DNA of 64,000 bases from Gemmiger sp. An50 (GTDB taxonomy: Bacteria; Bacillota; Clostridia; Oscillospirales; Ruminococcaceae). Positions within the stretch are counted from its first letter, which is position 1, and every line of letters starts with the position of its first letter. The translations under genes were made by a program, and so were the position numbers. The stretch lies in NCBI RefSeq assembly GCF_002161595.1, contig NZ_NFID01000015.1, forward strand, positions 1 through 64,000. Reading direction: 5' to 3'. The notes beneath the pieces are model-generated. The model saw only the letters and a list, made by a program, of their open reading frames with translations. It was not told the DNA's origin and did no database searches. Shown piece after piece: positions 14,970 through 23,433 of the stretch.

Positions 14970-16375
14970 AAACCTTATACATCGAATGTGCCATGGGCGC
15001 GGCGGGCGATATGCTCACCGCTGCGCTGTTGGATCTGCTGAGCCCGGAGGAGCAGCAGGCATTTCTGGAGCAGATGAACCGGTTGCTGCCCGGGGTCCAG
15101 GTCAAGGCAACCCCGGCGCAGAAGTGCGGTGTGCAGGGCCTGCATGTGCAGGTTCTGGTGAACGGGGAAGAGGAGCACAGCCACGATCATGGCCCGGTGC
15201 ATCCGGAGGTACATCCCACCCCGGCCGTTCATGAACATCCCCACGAGCATGGGCACGACCATGAGCATGCGCACGAACATCCTCATGAGCATGATCACGA
15301 ACATGAACATGAGCATCATCACGATCATGGGCACGAACACCATCATGACCATGAGCACGAGCACGGACATGACCACCCCCATGATCACGAGCATGGCCAC
15401 GGGCACCATCATCACGCCACCATGGCCTGGGTGGAGCATACCATTCAGGAAACCAATCTGCCCCCGGAGGTAAAGGAGCAAGCTTTAAACGTCTATCGCA
15501 CCATTGCCCAGGCGGAAAGTGCCGCCCATGGCTGCCCGGTGGATCAGGTCCACTTCCACGAGGTGGGCGCGCTGGACGCGGTGGCGGATGTGACCGCCGT
15601 TTGCCTGCTGCTGCACATGCTGGCGCCGGAAAAGATCGTCGCCAGTCCGGTGCATCTGGGCAGCGGTCAGGTGCGCTGTGCCCACGGTATTCTGCCGGTG
15701 CCTGCGCCTGCCACAGCCTATATTCTGCAGGGAGTTCCCGCCTACACCGGTTCCATTCGTGGGGAGCTGTGCACCCCCACCGGCGCGGCATTGCTCAAGA
15801 CCTTTGCTCAGTCCTTTGGCCCCATGCCGGTCATGGTCATCGAAAAGGTGGGCATCGGTGTGGGCAACAAGGATTTTGAAGCCGCCAACGTGCTGCGGGT
15901 GTTCTGGGGCAGCGATGCCAGCCAGGCACAGCAGGAGAGCGACCAGATTGTGGAACTGCGCTGCAATCTGGACGATATGACCGGCGAGGCCATTGGTTAT
16001 GCTTCGGAACTGCTGCTGGAAGAGGGCGCGCTGGATGTGTACACTGTGCCCATCCAGATGAAGAAGAGCCGCCCGGCGGTGATGCTCTGCTGCCTGTGCC
16101 ATGCATCTGAGCAGGATAAGCTCACCCAGCTGATGCTGCGCCACACCACCACCTGGGGCGTTCGCGCCAGCGTGATGGGCCGCAGCGTGCTTTCCACCCG
16201 CATCGTGCCGGTAAAGACCAAGTACGGGGTGGTTCGCGTCAAGCAGGGGACCGGCTATGGGGTCAAGAAATGCAAGGTGGAATACGGCGATATGGCCGCC
16301 GCAGCCGCTCAGGCCGGGGTGGAGCTTACCAAGGTGGAGCGTGCCGCCCGCAAGGCATTCAAAAAGCAGAGCTGA
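14966..16375 (+). CDS. larC: Nickel insertion protein LarC with a long His-rich region
   Basis: LarC loads nickel into the pincer cofactor. The 469-residue protein starts with ECAMGAAGDMLTAALLDL, typical of LarC, and ends in the LarC2-type domain. In Lactobacillus LarC is made from two frames by a programmed shift; here it is one continuous frame. Residues about 71-150 form an exceptional His/Asp/Glu tract with roughly 35 His between 89 and 150, encoded at about 15219-15420. This suggests nickel storage or buffering and independently supports nickel as the transporter substrate. No LarA racemase lies in the window, so the cofactor's enzyme must be elsewhere. Confidence 0.93.
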   Translation: MKTLYIECAMGAAGDMLTAALLDLLSPEEQQAFLEQMNRLLPGVQVKATPAQKCGVQGLHVQVLVNGEEEHSHDHGPVHPEVHPTPAVHEHPHEHGHDHEHAHEHPHEHDHEHEHEHHHDHGHEHHHDHEHEHGHDHPHDHEHGHGHHHHATMAWVEHTIQETNLPPEVKEQALNVYRTIAQAESAAHGCPVDQVHFHEVGALDAVADVTAVCLLLHMLAPEKIVASPVHLGSGQVRCAHGILPVPAPATAYILQGVPAYTGSIRGELCTPTGAALLKTFAQSFGPMPVMVIEKVGIGVGNKDFEAANVLRVFWGSDASQAQQESDQIVELRCNLDDMTGEAIGYASELLLEEGALDVYTVPIQMKKSRPAVMLCCLCHASEQDKLTQLMLRHTTTWGVRASVMGRSVLSTRIVPVKTKYGVVRVKQGTGYGVKKCKVEYGDMAAAAAQAGVELTKVERAARKAFKKQS

Positions 16376-16455
16376 ATTTCACGTAAAACAAAGGAAAATC
16401 CTTGTGAACAACAGAAAATGCAAGGATAAAAGAGAAAACCAAAAATAAACCCATA

Positions 16456-16499
16456 AAACGCTGGATTTCCGCTTGCAGGCAAGGAAATCCAGCGTTTTT
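16456..16499 (+). terminator. Terminator of the nik-lar operon
   Basis: A 15-bp stem, AAACGCTGGATTTCC (16456-16470) with GGAAATCCAGCGTTT (16483-16497), is followed by T. Confidence 0.9.
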
Positions 16500-16520
16500 C
16501 TGCATTTTTTGAAAAACTGC

Positions 16521-16549
16521 TTGACATTGCCAGGTCCAGCTTGTATAGT
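16521..16549 (+). promoter_or_regulatory. Promoter of potABCD
   Basis: TTGACA (16521-16526), 17 bases, TATAGT (16544-16549). It starts a leader of about 187 nt. Confidence 0.8.
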
Positions 16550-16555
16550 AGCAGT

Positions 16556-16742
16556 TGTGCCCGGCACTCTATAAGGGGGAAGTGCGCTCTTTTGCCGGGC
16601 ATATAGGCGCTGGATGTACCGCTGCAACCACCGAAACCGGAAGGCTTCGGATGGTGTAACAAACCTTTTGCGGGGTGGTACCATGTGCGCCGCCTGTGTA
16701 TGCAAACCACGGCAAAATTCCGCAAAGGGGGAATCATAAACA
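16556..16742 (+). promoter_or_regulatory. Structured 5' leader of potABCD, riboswitch candidate
   Basis: An 8-bp hairpin TGCCCGGC (16558-16565) / GCCGGGCA (16594-16601) comes first. A long-range two-part helix follows: GGCGC (16606-16610) with GCGCC (16687-16691), and GTACC (16616-16620) with GGTAC (16677-16681). It encloses a CACC-GAA / TTC-GGTG hairpin. GGGGTGGTACC (16672-16682) matches the T-box core AGGGTGGNACC at all but the first base, yet the following bases and any poly-T terminator do not fit a T-box. Control would more likely act on translation (AGGGGGA before potA). The ligand is unknown. Confidence 0.5.
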
Positions 16743-17783
16743 ATGAGTAAGATCGTATCACTGAAAAACATTGTTGTTGGCTTCGACGGGGAGAACGTGC
16801 TCAACGGTCTCTCGCTGGACATCCACGACAAGGAGTTCGTCACCTTCCTGGGCCCTTCCGGCTGCGGCAAGACCACGACGCTCCGGGTCATTGGAGGCTT
16901 TGTTCAGCCGAGCTCCGGCAATGTTTTTTTTGACGGCCAGGACATCACCAATCTGCCGCCCTATAAGCGCCAGGTGAACACCGTGTTCCAGAAATACGCC
17001 CTGTTCCCGCACCTGAATGTGTACGAGAACGTGGCCTTTGGCCTGCGTCTGAAGAAGATGGACGAAAAAGAGATCCGCAGCCGCGTGCTGGAAATGCTGG
17101 AAGTGGTGGGCCTGAAGGGCTTTGAGCGCCGGGATACCACCAACCTGTCCGGTGGCCAGCAGCAGCGTGTGGCCATCGCTCGGGGCCTTGTAAACCATCC
17201 TCGGGTGCTTTTGCTGGACGAGCCTCTCGGCGCGCTGGATTTGAAGCTGCGCAAAGAGATGCAGCTGGAGCTCAAGCGGCTGCAGCAGGCCATGAACATT
17301 ACCTTTATTTATGTAACCCACGACCAGGAAGAGGCGCTCACCATGTCCGACACGGTGGTGGTCATGAAGGACGGCAACATCCAACAGATTGGAAGCCCCA
17401 TTGATATCTACAACGAGCCGGAGAACGCCTTCGTGGCCTCATTCATCGGCGAGAGCAACATCATCGACGGCATCATGCTGCGTGACTTCTGTGTGGAATT
17501 TGCTGGCAACGAGTTCACCTGTGTGGACAAGGGCTTTGCCCACAACGAGCTGGTGCAGGTGGTCATCCGCCCGGAGGACATCCAGGTGGTGCCCGCCATC
17601 CAGGGCCAGCTCACCGGCGTGGTCAAGGAAGTGATCTTCAAGGGCGTTCACTATGAGATGCGCGTGGAGCAGGCCGGCTACGAGTGGATCATCCATTCCA
17701 CCCAGGCCAGCGCTCCCGGCGAGCTGATCGGTATGTGCATCGGGCCGGATGAGATCCACATCATGACCCGCACGGAGGGTTAA
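16743..17783 (+). CDS. potA: Spermidine/putrescine ABC transporter ATPase PotA
   Basis: This 346-residue ATPase has Walker [10 protein letters not shown] (about 37-45), Q-loop [11 protein letters not shown], signature [15 protein letters not shown] and Walker [13 protein letters not shown]. The C-terminal TOBE regulatory domain is at about 270-340. It is the first gene of the potABCD operon and powers polyamine import. The start follows AGGGGGA after the structured leader. Confidence 0.92.
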   Translation: MSKIVSLKNIVVGFDGENVLNGLSLDIHDKEFVTFLGPSGCGKTTTLRVIGGFVQPSSGNVFFDGQDITNLPPYKRQVNTVFQKYALFPHLNVYENVAFGLRLKKMDEKEIRSRVLEMLEVVGLKGFERRDTTNLSGGQQQRVAIARGLVNHPRVLLLDEPLGALDLKLRKEMQLELKRLQQAMNITFIYVTHDQEEALTMSDTVVVMKDGNIQQIGSPIDIYNEPENAFVASFIGESNIIDGIMLRDFCVEFAGNEFTCVDKGFAHNELVQVVIRPEDIQVVPAIQGQLTGVVKEVIFKGVHYEMRVEQAGYEWIIHSTQASAPGELIGMCIGPDEIHIMTRTEG

Positions 17784-17787
17784 GGCC

Positions 17788-18600
17788 ATGATCAAGAACC
17801 GTAAACTGGCCGCGCCCTACCTGGTGTGGATGGTTGTGTTCATCCTGGTGCCGCTGGCCATCGTCACTTACTTTGCCTTTACCGACAAGGCAGGCAACTT
17901 TACACTGGAAAACCTGATGATCATTGGGCAGTACAGCACGGTATTCGTGCGCAGCCTGCTGCTGGCGGCGGAAGCCACCGTAATCTGTCTGGTGCTCAGC
18001 TTCCCGGTGAGTTATTTTCTCTCCCGCCAGCGTGCGGCCAAGCAGAAAATCTTCCTCATGCTGGTCATGCTGCCCATGTGGATGAACTTTTTGCTGCGCA
18101 CCTATGCCTGGATGAGCCTTCTGGAGAACAACGGCATCATCAACCGGATTCTGGGCTTCTTCGGCATCGGACCTTTCCAGATGATCTACACCAGCGGTGC
18201 GGTTGTACTGGGCATGGTGTATAACTTTTTGCCCTATATGATTCTGCCGCTGTACACTGCCATGACCAAGATCGACAACAGCGTCATCGAGGCCGCGCAG
18301 GACCTGGGCGCAGGCATGTTCAAGACCCTGACCAAGGTGCTGATCCCTCTGTCTGCCCCCGGCATCGCCACCGGCATCACCATGGTATTCGTACCCAGCG
18401 TTTCCACCTTTATCATCAGCCGGATGCTGGGCGGCGGCTCCAACATGCTGATCGGTGACCTGATCGAGTTGCAATTCCTGGGCAACAGCTACAACTATAA
18501 CCTGGGCAGTGCGCTCAGCCTGGTGCTCATGGTGATCGTGCTGCTGTGCATGAGCTTCACCAACGGCTTTGACGACGAGGATATGGAGGGCGTGGTGTAA
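17788..18600 (+). CDS. potB: Spermidine/putrescine ABC transporter permease PotB
   Basis: This 270-residue permease has about six membrane helices. Typical segments are PMWMNFLLRTYAWMSLLENNG and the EAA loop VIEAAQDLGAGMFKTLTKVLIPLS that docks on PotA. It begins 4 bases after potA and overlaps potC at TAATG. Confidence 0.92.
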   Translation: MIKNRKLAAPYLVWMVVFILVPLAIVTYFAFTDKAGNFTLENLMIIGQYSTVFVRSLLLAAEATVICLVLSFPVSYFLSRQRAAKQKIFLMLVMLPMWMNFLLRTYAWMSLLENNGIINRILGFFGIGPFQMIYTSGAVVLGMVYNFLPYMILPLYTAMTKIDNSVIEAAQDLGAGMFKTLTKVLIPLSAPGIATGITMVFVPSVSTFIISRMLGGGSNMLIGDLIELQFLGNSYNYNLGSALSLVLMVIVLLCMSFTNGFDDEDMEGVV

Positions 18601-19460
18601 TGAAAAAGCAACATTTGGCCGCCCTGCAAAAGGTTTATCTGTGCCTGATCTTCTCGTTCCTGTACGTGCCCATCGCGGTGATGATGGTGTTCAGCTTCAA
18701 CGAAAGCAAAAGCCGCACCCTGTTCACCGGCTTTACCCTGAAATGGTACAAGAGCCTGCTGCACAACGAGATGATTCTGGAAGCACTGTGGCTCAGCCTG
18801 GTGGTGGCCTTCCTGGCCGCTACTGTGGCCACCATTCTGGGCGTGATGGCCTCCATCGGCATCAGTGGCATGAAAAAGCGCACCCAGGGCGTGATCAACA
18901 CCGTGAGCTACCTGCCGGTGGTCAACCCGGAGATCATCACCGGTGTTTCGCTGATGATGCTGTTTGTGGTATATGTGAATGTGGCCCACTGGCTGAATTC
19001 AAACCCGGAAGTGCCCGGCTTTTTGAAATTTCTGCCGGAGAACATCTTTGGCTTCGGTACCCTGCTGATCGCTCACATCACCTTCTGTGTGCCCTACGTG
19101 ATCTTTAACGTGGCGCCCAAGCTGCGCCGCATGGATGTGCGTATGTATGAGGCGGCGCTGGACCTGGGCTGCAACCCCCGTCAGGCCTTCTTCAAGGTAG
19201 TTCTGCCGGAGCTGATGCCCGCCATCCTGTCCGCCTTCCTGATCAGCCTGACCTACTCCATCGACGATTTCATCATCTCTTACTTCAGCTGCGGCACGTT
19301 GCAGACGCTGCCCATCGCCATTTACAGCATGACCCGTAAAAAGGTCAGCCCGGAGATCAACGCACTGTCCACCATTATGTTTGTGGCCATCCTGTGCATC
19401 ATCCTGGTGAGCAACGCGCTGGAAAGCCGCAGCTACCGCAAAAAGCGGGTCAAGGAATAA
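18600..19460 (+). CDS. potC: Spermidine/putrescine ABC transporter permease PotC
   Basis: This 286-residue second permease has a signature N-terminal SFNESKSRTLFTGFTLKWY segment typical of PotC, and the EAA loop MYEAALDLGCNPRQAFFKVVLPEL. It overlaps potB by one base and is followed after 15 bases by potD. Confidence 0.92.
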   Translation: MKKQHLAALQKVYLCLIFSFLYVPIAVMMVFSFNESKSRTLFTGFTLKWYKSLLHNEMILEALWLSLVVAFLAATVATILGVMASIGISGMKKRTQGVINTVSYLPVVNPEIITGVSLMMLFVVYVNVAHWLNSNPEVPGFLKFLPENIFGFGTLLIAHITFCVPYVIFNVAPKLRRMDVRMYEAALDLGCNPRQAFFKVVLPELMPAILSAFLISLTYSIDDFIISYFSCGTLQTLPIAIYSMTRKKVSPEINALSTIMFVAILCIILVSNALESRSYRKKRVKE

Positions 19461-19475
19461 GGGAGGATACGTGCG

Positions 19476-20723
19476 ATGAAAAAAGTGATCAGCCTGCTGC
19501 TGACCCTGGTGCTGGCGGCTGGAAGCCTTGCCCTTCCCACCTTTGCGGCGGAAGACAAGATCCAGGTCAACGAGGACATCTCGGTCAGCGCCGATTACGA
19601 CTGGACCCGGTTCAAGGGGCAGAACGTCTCCTTGAACATCTACAACTGGGGCCTTTATATTTCGGACGGCTCGGACGAAAGCGTGGATGTGATCTCGGCT
19701 TTTGAGGAGCTGACCGGCATCAAGGTCAACTACACCACCTTCGACACCAACGAGAGCATGTACGCCAAGCTGAAGAGCGGCGGCGCCAGCTACGATGTGA
19801 TCTTCCCCAGCGATTATATGCTGGGCAAAATGGCCAATGAAGGCATGCTGCTGCCTCTGAACAAGGAGAACATCCCCAATCTGGCGGGCATTTCCGAGCT
19901 GTATCTGGACAAGGAATACGACCCGGGCAATGTGTACAGCGTGCCTTACATGTGGTGCATGGTGGGTATCACCTACAACAAGGATATGGTGGACGAAGCG
20001 GATCTGGAGCAGGGCTGGAACCTGCTGTGGGACCCCCGCTACACCGGCCAGATCCTGCAATTCAACAACAGCCGCGACTGCTTTGCCATGGCCCTCAAGA
20101 CCCTTGGCCGCAGCATGAACCCCACCAGCACGCAGGACATCGACGACGCCCTGGTCAAGCTGCAGGAGCAGAAGCCCCTGGTGCAGGCCTATGTGATGGA
20201 CGAGGTGTTCGATAAGATGGAGGGCGGCGAGGCGGCTCTGGCCCCCTACTACACCGGCGACGGCCTGACCATGATCGCCGAGAATCCCAGCCTGGGCATG
20301 TTCCTCCCCGAGGAAGGGACTCTGCAGTGTGTGGACGCCATGTGCATCCCCGCTTCCAGCCAGAACCAGGAAGCGGCGGAAATGTTCATCAACTACATGT
20401 GTGAGGTGGATGTGGCGCTGCAGAATGCGCTGTTTGTTCAGTACACCTCGCCGGTGGAAGCGGTGCGTGAGCTGCTGCCCGCTGAGCTGCGGGACAGCGA
20501 GCTGATGTATCCCGATCCCGCTCTGATCGAGCGCAGCGAATACCCCAGCGTCATCTCGGACGAGCTGAACAGCGCCATGGACATGGCCTGGAGTCAGATG
20601 AAGAGTTTTGACGATACCGGCAACCAGTGGCTGGTCCCGGTGTTCCTGCTGGTGGCCATCGCCATGACGGTGTTCAACGTGTGGCGCCGCCGCGCCCGCA
20701 AGAAGCGCCGCCAGATGTATTGA
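19476..20723 (+). CDS. potD: Polyamine-binding protein PotD with C-terminal membrane anchor
   Basis: This 415-residue binding protein has a classical signal peptide (cleavage near PTFAAED) rather than a lipobox. The mature domain starts with LNIYNWGLYISDG and contains DVIFPSDYMLGKMANEGML, both typical of spermidine/putrescine-binding proteins. Unusually, the C-terminus is a hydrophobic helix (WLVPVFLLVAIAMTVFNVW, about 384-402) followed by a run of Arg and Lys. The protein would therefore stay tethered at its C-terminus beside the permease instead of through lipid. GGGAGG precedes the start and a strong terminator follows. Confidence 0.9.
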   Translation: MKKVISLLLTLVLAAGSLALPTFAAEDKIQVNEDISVSADYDWTRFKGQNVSLNIYNWGLYISDGSDESVDVISAFEELTGIKVNYTTFDTNESMYAKLKSGGASYDVIFPSDYMLGKMANEGMLLPLNKENIPNLAGISELYLDKEYDPGNVYSVPYMWCMVGITYNKDMVDEADLEQGWNLLWDPRYTGQILQFNNSRDCFAMALKTLGRSMNPTSTQDIDDALVKLQEQKPLVQAYVMDEVFDKMEGGEAALAPYYTGDGLTMIAENPSLGMFLPEEGTLQCVDAMCIPASSQNQEAAEMFINYMCEVDVALQNALFVQYTSPVEAVRELLPAELRDSELMYPDPALIERSEYPSVISDELNSAMDMAWSQMKSFDDTGNQWLVPVFLLVAIAMTVFNVWRRRARKKRRQMY

Positions 20724-20744
20724 TCGTATTGAACGAAACAACGA

Positions 20745-20791
20745 AAAGCCTGTTCCTTCTCCGGCAAGCCGGAAAGGGAACAGGCTTTTTT
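20745..20791 (+). terminator. Terminator of potABCD
   Basis: AAAGCCTGTTCC (20745-20756) pairs with GGAACAGGCTTT (20777-20788), with a T-run. Confidence 0.9.
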
Positions 20792-20808
20792 GCATCACAG
20801 AACCGGGC

Positions 20809-21117
20809 TCAGAGGACCCAGAACAGCAGGCTGAGCGCGAGAAAGGCGAGGATCAGGGTCGACACCCACTTGCCCCAACCAGCCAGCCGGTGGCCGGAGA
20901 AACGCCAGCCCAGCACCGCGGCGGGCACAAACAGAAGGATTGCCGCGTAGGGGGGATAGTGCAGGCCGCTGCTGCCGGCAGACCAGGCGGAAATCCCCGC
21001 CAGCGAAAAGACCGCATCACCCAGGCAGAAGCCGCCGGGAAGATTACAGGAAAACAGGACACCCAAAAGACAGAGGGGAACCGACAGGGAACCGGCCCCC
21101 CAGGGCTTTTGCACCAT
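20809..21117 (-). CDS. Small hydrophobic membrane protein
   Basis: This protein of about 102 residues has three probable membrane helices (LPLCLLGVLF-like, YAAILLFVPAAVLGW and STLILAFLALSLLFWVL). I do not recognise the family. AAAGGAGG lies 9 bases before the ATG at 21117; an earlier ATG at 21123 is too close to it. A promoter with TTGCCG, 17 bases and TATACT lies upstream on the minus strand (21186-21214), divergent from the thioesterase promoter. Function unknown. Confidence 0.65.
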   Translation of the reverse strand: MVQKPWGAGSLSVPLCLLGVLFSCNLPGGFCLGDAVFSLAGISAWSAGSSGLHYPPYAAILLFVPAAVLGWRFSGHRLAGWGKWVSTLILAFLALSLLFWVL

Positions 21118-21185
21118 TTGCATATGCCTCCTTTTTTTCGGCCCGGGAACCGGGGTCCGAATGTTTGTCAGAACAGGTCTTCTTT

Positions 21186-21214
21186 AGTATAGCACGCGGC
21201 GAAAGCAACGGCAA
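21186..21214 (-). promoter_or_regulatory. Promoter of the small membrane protein
   Basis: Minus strand TTGCCG (21214-21209), 17 bases, TATACT (21191-21186), with TGC before the -10. Confidence 0.55.
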
Positions 21215-21301
21215 GCAGCCAGACAAAAAACAGCGGTCCACCCGGGGGAAATTTGTGTTATAATAAAAGGGAATTTTAATCAGAAGAAGGCGAAAAAGCA
21301 A

Positions 21302-22027
21302 ATGCAGGACCTGAGTACCTATACCCGTACGCTGCAGATCAAGGATACGGATTGCGACCTGAACGGATACCTGATGCCCGGTGCGTTTCTGCGCATGGTG
21401 CAGCAACTTTCCACCGACCACTGCGAGGCAATCGGGCTGAACCAGGAGTTTTACGAAAAGAACCAGGGGATTTTCCTCATGGCGAAAATGGCCCTTCAGT
21501 GGGAGCGGGTGCCTCACTGCGGTGAAATCATCACCCTGACCACCATGCCGGAAAACTGCAAGCGGGCTACCTATAAGCGTGTGACCACGGTGCAGGATGA
21601 GCAGGGCAATGCTCTGGGCCTAACCGACAGCCGCTGGGTTCTGGTGGACCCGCAGGCTCGCCGCATCATCCGCCGTCCGCCCGAGGCGTTTCAGAGTCTC
21701 CCCTTCGGCGACGATGTGGACTATCAGCTGGATATGACCATTGAACGTCCCCAGGAGGTGGAACAGGTGGGCCAGGCGGCCGCCTATTATACCTTCTGTG
21801 ACATCAACGGCCATCTGAACAACACCCGCTACGCGGACATTGCCTGCGACGCGTTGCCGCTGGAGCAGCTGCGGCAGAGCCCGGTCCGCCGGATCAGCAT
21901 CAGCTACCACAACGAGGTCCCGGCGGGAGAGCACTTCCAGGTTCAGCGCGGCAGCACGCAGAACGGCTGGTATGTGTCCGGCACCCGTGAGGGGAAATGC
22001 TGCTTTGAGGCGGAACTCACCCTCTGA
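21302..22027 (+). CDS. Acyl-ACP thioesterase
   Basis: This 241-residue protein has two tandem hotdog domains, as in bacterial FatA-like acyl-ACP thioesterases. The first contains CDLNGYLMPGAFLRMVQQLS and the second CDINGHLNNTRYADIACDAL, which carries the Asn/His pair of the active site. It hydrolyses acyl-ACP to free fatty acid, complementing the fatty acid operon elsewhere in the window. A TATAAT at 21259-21264 with TGTG upstream is the likely promoter. It is a single-gene unit closed by a terminator. Confidence 0.88.
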   Translation: MQDLSTYTRTLQIKDTDCDLNGYLMPGAFLRMVQQLSTDHCEAIGLNQEFYEKNQGIFLMAKMALQWERVPHCGEIITLTTMPENCKRATYKRVTTVQDEQGNALGLTDSRWVLVDPQARRIIRRPPEAFQSLPFGDDVDYQLDMTIERPQEVEQVGQAAAYYTFCDINGHLNNTRYADIACDALPLEQLRQSPVRRISISYHNEVPAGEHFQVQRGSTQNGWYVSGTREGKCCFEAELTL

Positions 22028-22043
22028 ACCCTGTAAAGGCAAA

Positions 22044-22113
22044 GGCGTTCTCATGCAGCCCGAAGTCAAAGCCGGTACGGCTTTCACTGGGCGCTGCATG
22101 AGGGCGCTTTTTT
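22044..22113 (+). terminator. Long terminator after the thioesterase
   Basis: CTCATGCAGC (22050-22059) pairs with GCTGCATGAG (22093-22102), with an inner AAAGCC / GGCTTT hairpin and a six-T run. Confidence 0.8.
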
Positions 22114-22218
22114 CTGTTTTCGGCTGGAATCGCAGAATTGTTTTTCGGCAGAGAACAAAATTGACTATATGACGGACAGTTCCAAAGGATGCCCCGCTAA
22201 AGTTGTGAAAAAAGGCAG

Positions 22219-22247
22219 TTGTTATTTCCGCTCCGATGTGATAATGT
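22219..22247 (+). promoter_or_regulatory. Promoter of serC-serA
   Basis: TTGTTA (22219-22224), 17 bases, TAATGT (22242-22247). Confidence 0.5.
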
Positions 22248-22335
22248 ATTTATTAAGCTAAAGCAATGAATTGATGCAGCGCCAAAGAATGCTGTCCATT
22301 GCTGGCAAATCTGAAACAAAAGGAGTGGATCGAGA

Positions 22336-23418
22336 ATGAGCAGAGTGTACAACTTTTCCGCCGGACCGGCGATGCTTCCCGAGGAGGTGCTGCGCCAGTC
22401 TTGTGCGGAAATGCTGGACTATCAGGGCTGCGGCATGAGCGTAATGGAGATGAGCCATCGATCCAGTTCCTTTCAGAACATCCTGGATCAGGCCCAGCAG
22501 GATCTGAAAGACCTGCTGGCATTGCCGGAAAATTACAAGGTGCTGTTTTTGCAGGGCGGAGCATCCCAGCAGTTTGCCATGGTGCCCATGAACCTGATAA
22601 AGAACGGTGTGGCGGATTACATCGTCACCGGCCAGTGGGCGAAAAAGGCTTTGGCCGAGGGTACAAAGTATGGCAAGGCCAACAAGCTGGCCACCAGTGA
22701 GGACCGCACCTTCGCCTATATTCCGGACTGCACCGACCTGCCGGTCTCGCCGGATGCGGATTACGTTTATATCTGCGAGAACAATACCATCTACGGCACC
22801 AAATTCAAGACTCTGCCCAACACCAAGGGCAAACCTCTGGTGGCAGACCAGTCCTCCTGCTTCTTGTCCGAGCCGGTGGATGTGAGCTGCTACGGGTTGA
22901 TCTTCGCCGGAGCCCAGAAGAACATCGGTCCGGCGGGTGTGGTGGTGGTCATTATCCGGGAGGATTTGATCCCGGAGGAGACCCCGGCTTTTGTACCCAC
23001 CATGCTGCAATACAAGACCCATGCGGATAACAATTCCCTATATAACACGCCCCCCTGCTACGGCATCTATATCTGCGGAAAGGTGTTCCAGTGGATTAAA
23101 GCCCAGGGCGGCCTGGAGGGGATGCAGCAGCGCAATCTGGAAAAGGCAAAGCTGCTCTACGATTTCCTGGACGAGAGCCGCCTGTTCCGGGGCACGGTGG
23201 ACAAAAAAGACCGTTCGCTGATGAACGTTCCCTTTGTGACCGGCGACAAGGATCTGGATGCGAAATTCGTGAAGGAAGCGGCCGCCAAGGGTCTGGTGAA
23301 TCTGAAAGGTCACCGCACCGTGGGCGGTATGCGCGCCTCCATCTATAACGCCATGCCGATGGCAGGCGTGCAGGCGCTGGTGGACTTCATGAAGCAGTTC
23401 GAGACCGAGAACGGCTAA
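22336..23418 (+). CDS. serC: Phosphoserine aminotransferase SerC
   Basis: This 360-residue PLP enzyme of class V converts 3-phosphohydroxypyruvate and glutamate to phosphoserine. It begins with VYNFSAGPAMLPEEVL, has LFLQGGASQQFAMVPMNL for phosphate and substrate binding, and FAGAQKNIGPAG carrying the PLP lysine. AAAGGAG precedes the ATG. It is followed 15 bases later by serA, the preceding step of the same pathway. Confidence 0.96.
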   Translation: MSRVYNFSAGPAMLPEEVLRQSCAEMLDYQGCGMSVMEMSHRSSSFQNILDQAQQDLKDLLALPENYKVLFLQGGASQQFAMVPMNLIKNGVADYIVTGQWAKKALAEGTKYGKANKLATSEDRTFAYIPDCTDLPVSPDADYVYICENNTIYGTKFKTLPNTKGKPLVADQSSCFLSEPVDVSCYGLIFAGAQKNIGPAGVVVVIIREDLIPEETPAFVPTMLQYKTHADNNSLYNTPPCYGIYICGKVFQWIKAQGGLEGMQQRNLEKAKLLYDFLDESRLFRGTVDKKDRSLMNVPFVTGDKDLDAKFVKEAAAKGLVNLKGHRTVGGMRASIYNAMPMAGVQALVDFMKQFETENG

Positions 23419-23433
23419 GGGGGGACAGGGAAG

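Noticed and set aside
15219-15420. CRISPR-like or satellite repeat
   Set aside because: The repeats are short codon repeats for His/Glu/Asp inside larC, with no regular unit or spacers.
16672-16682. T-box riboswitch upstream of potA
   Set aside because: The core matches but there is no specifier stem, no antiterminator/terminator pair and no amino acid gene downstream; kept only as a structured leader.
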